Source of the DNA: an uncultured Pelagibacteraceae bacterium | Lineage (GTDB): Bacteria; Pseudomonadota; Alphaproteobacteria; Pelagibacterales; Pelagibacteraceae | Direction: 5' to 3' | Assembly: GCA_902611845.1 (NCBI GenBank) | Contig: CACMAX010000001.1 | Span: 124,001-188,000, forward strand | DNA length: 64,000 nucleotides | Shown: positions 61,550 to 64,000 of the stretch, piece by piece | Numbering within the stretch: position 1 is the first letter of the stretch | Layout of the letters: each line of letters opens with the position of its first letter | The notes under the pieces: model-generated | What the model was told of the DNA's origin: nothing | What the model saw: the letters and a program-made list of their open reading frames with translations, nothing else | Databases searched by the model: none | Program-made: the position numbers and the translations under genes

Positions 61550-62499
61550 CAAAGACTAAAAAACCTATTCAGCCTGTTAGTGGCACAGAAGTGCCAAGAT
61601 ATGCGGGCCCTTCTACATTTGCAAGATTACCTGAGCTAAGAGATGTAGAAAGTTGTAATGTTGCAATTGTTGGAGTTCCATTTGATTCAGGAACAAGTTA
61701 TAGACCAGGTGCAAGATTTGGCCCACAAAGTATCAGACAAGCATCTAGACATTTAAGGACTAATTATCATCCAAATTATGACGTAGAACCATTCAAAGTA
61801 CAACAAGTTGCAGATGCAGGTGATATCACTTGTAATCCATTTAACATTGATGAAGCCATCAAACAAATTGAAGTAGGGGCAACCGATTTATTAAATAAAG
61901 TTGGAGGAATAATAAGCCTTGGGGGAGATCACACAATTGCTGTGCCTTTACTTAGGGCAGCCAATAAAAAGAATAATGGACCTGTATCACTTGTTCATTT
62001 TGATGCCCATTTAGATACCTGGGATACCTACTTTGGAGCACCATATACCCACGGTACTCCATTTAGAAGAGCTCGTGAGGAAAATTTATTTTTAGATGAC
62101 GCCTCTATGCATGTAGGTATAAGAGGTCCACTTTATAGCAGAGATGATATAAAAAATGATGAAAGCTTTGGATTTAAAATTATTCATTGTGATGAATTTC
62201 AAACAGAAGGAATTGATAAAATTGTTGAAAGAATAAAAAATAGAGTAGGTGATAATGCATTATATCTGTCCATTGATATTGATGTATTAGATCCAGCATT
62301 TGCGCCAGGAACAGGAACACCTGAAATTGCAGGAATGACCACAAGAGAAATGGTAAATGTCCTTAGGGGTTTATCAGGTTTAAATTTGATTTCTGCAGAT
62401 GTAGTAGAAGTTGCGCCTGCTTATGATCACGCAGAAGTCACCTCTCTTGCTGCAGCAACAATTGTTTATGAATTAACAAATTTATTTGCAAAATCATGA
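61546..62499 (+). CDS. speB: Ureohydrolase (agmatinase/guanidino-acid hydrolase family)
   Basis: A 317-residue binuclear metal enzyme of the arginase family. The ligands are H129 (GGDHTI), D153, H155 and D157 (FDAHLDTWD), D244 and D246 (SIDIDVLDP), with E near 260 (GTPEIAG). It removes urea from a guanidino compound. Agmatine is the classical substrate, but guanidinobutyrate, guanidinopropionate and guanidine hydrolases share all these motifs. The aldehyde dehydrogenase 20 bases downstream would fit oxidation of the corresponding amino-aldehyde. The start is set by the ATGA junction with the small ORF. Confidence 0.87.
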   Translation: MTKTKKPIQPVSGTEVPRYAGPSTFARLPELRDVESCNVAIVGVPFDSGTSYRPGARFGPQSIRQASRHLRTNYHPNYDVEPFKVQQVADAGDITCNPFNIDEAIKQIEVGATDLLNKVGGIISLGGDHTIAVPLLRAANKKNNGPVSLVHFDAHLDTWDTYFGAPYTHGTPFRRAREENLFLDDASMHVGIRGPLYSRDDIKNDESFGFKIIHCDEFQTEGIDKIVERIKNRVGDNALYLSIDIDVLDPAFAPGTGTPEIAGMTTREMVNVLRGLSGLNLISADVVEVAPAYDHAEVTSLAAATIVYELTNLFAKS

Positions 62500-62519
62500 A
62501 GAAAGGATAATTTGCGCGC

Positions 62520-63953
62520 ATGATTGAAAAGAGAAATTTTTATATTAATGGTTCATGGGTTCCTCCAAAAAACCCAAAAGATATTGAGGTCATAAATCCA
62601 GCAACAGAAAAAAATTGTGCAGTAATTTCTTTAGGCAGCAAGGAAGACATTAATGATGCAGTTTTAGCAGCTAAAGAAGCATTTAAAACTTGGGGATTTA
62701 CCTCTAAAGAAGAAAGATTGTCATTATTAGAAGTATTTTATTCATTATATAAAAAAAGATGGAATGATATTACAGATGCAATTATTCAAGAGATGGGAGC
62801 ACCAAAGGACTTTGCTTCAAAACTACAAACAGGAACTGGCGCAAGTCATACAAAATCATTTATTCGTTATCTAAAAGAATTTGAATTCGAAAAACCTTTG
62901 GGAGATCATGCAAAAAATCAAAGAATAATATACGAGCCTAAAGGTGTGTGTGCATTGATAACACCGTGGAACTGGCCAATAAATCAAGTTACTTTAAAAG
63001 TCATTCCTGCATTGGCCTCTGGTTGTACTATGATTTTAAAACCTTCAGAACTAGCACCCTTATCGGCAATGATTATAGCTGAGTTAATAGATGAAGCAAA
63101 ATTTCCAAAAGGTGTTTTTAATTTAGTAAATGGAGATGGGGCAATAACTGGTGATGCATTAACAAGTCATCCAGATGTTAATATGATTTCATTCACTGGC
63201 TCTACAAGAGCAGGGGCTTTAATTTCTCAAAATGCTGCAAAGGACTTCAAAAGAGTAAGTTTGGAACTAGGAGGAAAAGGTGCAAATATTATATTTCAAG
63301 ATGCAGATGCTGAAGCAATTGAAAGAGGTGCATTTAGATGTTTTAGAAATTCAGGACAATCATGTAATGCTCCTACAAGAATGCTTGTTGAAAAATCAAT
63401 ATATAATGAAGCGATAGAAAGACTGAGAAAATACGCAAATGAATTTAAAGTAGATGATCCAAATAAAAATGGAGAGCATATTGGTCCTGTAATTTCTGAA
63501 ACTCAATTCAATAAAATTCAAGGCTTAATTCAAAAAGGAATAGATGAAGGAGCAAAATTAGTTGCAGGTGGAATTGGAAAACCAAACGGATTAAATGATG
63601 GTTATTATGTAAAACCGACAGTTTTTGCTGATGTAAAAAATGAAATGGAAATTGCAAGAACAGAAATATTTGGTCCTGTTTTATCTGTTATTCCATTCGA
63701 AACTGAAGAAGAGGCAATTAAAATCGCAAATGATACTGATTATGGATTAACAAACTATATTCAAACTCAAGATAAGGAAAAAGTACAAAGAGTTGCCAGA
63801 AAACTTAGATCTGGAATGGTTGATGTAAATGGTGCTGGTATTGCAGTTGATGCACCTTTTGGAGGTTTTAAACATTCTGGAATTGGAAGGGAAGCAGGTA
63901 AAGAAGGATTGCTTGAATTTCTAGAAGTTAAATCTGTAGGTGGTTGGAATTAA
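62520..63953 (+). CDS. Aldehyde dehydrogenase, paralogue of the one at 36666
   Basis: A 477-residue ALDH with catalytic N151 (TPWNWPIN), E249 (LELGGKG) and C282 (NSGQSCNAPTRM). It is equal in length to the enzyme at 36666. It follows the ureohydrolase gene after 20 bases, with TTTGCGCGC between, an unusually GC-rich spot for this region. Oxidation of an amino- or guanidino-aldehyde to the acid is consistent with its neighbour. The end overlaps a probable minus-strand gene. Confidence 0.9.
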   Translation: MIEKRNFYINGSWVPPKNPKDIEVINPATEKNCAVISLGSKEDINDAVLAAKEAFKTWGFTSKEERLSLLEVFYSLYKKRWNDITDAIIQEMGAPKDFASKLQTGTGASHTKSFIRYLKEFEFEKPLGDHAKNQRIIYEPKGVCALITPWNWPINQVTLKVIPALASGCTMILKPSELAPLSAMIIAELIDEAKFPKGVFNLVNGDGAITGDALTSHPDVNMISFTGSTRAGALISQNAAKDFKRVSLELGGKGANIIFQDADAEAIERGAFRCFRNSGQSCNAPTRMLVEKSIYNEAIERLRKYANEFKVDDPNKNGEHIGPVISETQFNKIQGLIQKGIDEGAKLVAGGIGKPNGLNDGYYVKPTVFADVKNEMEIARTEIFGPVLSVIPFETEEEAIKIANDTDYGLTNYIQTQDKEKVQRVARKLRSGMVDVNGAGIAVDAPFGGFKHSGIGREAGKEGLLEFLEVKSVGGWN

Positions 63954-64000
63954 TTTATAGATTTATCTTTTACACCTTTTAAAAAGTCTAGACATTTCTT
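63950..64000 (-). CDS. 3' end of a minus-strand gene (partial)
   Basis: Reading the complement from 64000 gives KKCLDFLKGVKDKSIN and a stop at 63952-63950. The amphipathic, charged sequence looks like a soluble protein end. The stop codon overlaps that of the aldehyde dehydrogenase, a convergent arrangement also seen at other junctions here. Only 16 codons are visible, so a chance frame cannot be excluded. Confidence 0.4.
   Translation of the reverse strand, partial: KKCLDFLKGVKDKSIN

Noticed and set aside
1..64000. Mobile elements, prophage, CRISPR or genomic-island borders
   Set aside because: No transposase, integrase, phage gene, tRNA or long repeat was seen. The functional islands share the base composition and junction style of their surroundings.

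Overview
The window looks like a piece of a streamlined, very AT-rich marine alphaproteobacterial genome, most likely SAR11/Pelagibacterales. This rests on the low GC, short or overlapping gene junctions, the many solute-uptake systems with periplasmic binding proteins, a DmdA-type demethylase, and genes for methylated osmolytes. The lineage is inferred from content; there is no rRNA or other marker gene here. I saw no tRNA, rRNA, CRISPR array, transposase, integrase or prophage gene.

Layout. (1) 1-12.3 kb: two branched-chain/polar amino-acid ABC importers (binding protein, LivHMGF-type parts) on the + strand, with an AzlCD exporter, a secreted pentapeptide-repeat protein, a GlaH/CsiD-type glutarate 2-hydroxylase and a ProC-like reductase between them. 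The second binding protein lies opposite at 12.3-13.5 kb, sharing a bidirectional terminator with the second transporter. (2) 13.6-28.3 kb: a quaternary-amine island. A divergent pair of operons encodes L-carnitine dehydrogenase, the dehydrocarnitine-cleaving BKACE enzyme, a betainyl-CoA thioesterase, an HpcH-type lyase, a PhnZ/TmpB-like HD oxygenase, a choline-dehydrogenase-like GMC flavoprotein and a GFA protein. Next come a gamma-butyrobetaine-hydroxylase-family dioxygenase and a ProVWX-type importer with two separate ATPases and a double-length fused permease. (3) 28.3-40.1 kb: DMT exporters, an iron-type alcohol dehydrogenase, an amidase, two homocysteine methyltransferases, MsrA, a beta-lactamase-fold protein, a VOC protein, an aldehyde dehydrogenase and an EutA-DoeA (ectoine-degradation type) pair. 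(4) 40.2-44.7 kb: a PotABCD-type polyamine importer. (5) 44.7-52.1 kb, minus strand: thiolase, DmdA, a transthyretin/HIUase-like protein, a thiamine-diphosphate enzyme, an FMN 2-hydroxyacid oxidase, an S51 peptidase and a second GcvT/DmdA paralogue; divergent from (6) 52.3-57.7 kb: a Dpp-type importer. (7) 57.8-64 kb: a fused beta-oxidation protein, a cyclophilin, a HExxH protein, a ureohydrolase with a small membrane ORF in front, and a second aldehyde dehydrogenase.

How they work together. The island at 15-28 kb reads as gamma-butyrobetaine or a trimethylammonium phosphonate in, carnitine (or the hydroxyphosphonate) as intermediate, glycine betaine out. Glycine betaine could then feed homocysteine methyltransferases at 32.7 and 35.4 kb. 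The least explained block is 44.7-57.7 kb, where an importer faces an operon of seven enzymes that I cannot fit to a known pathway. Three small ORFs (60, 22 and 44 codons), overlapping neighbours by 4, 1 and 4 bases, are also worth attention. Functions are assigned by recalled family motifs, with no database search.
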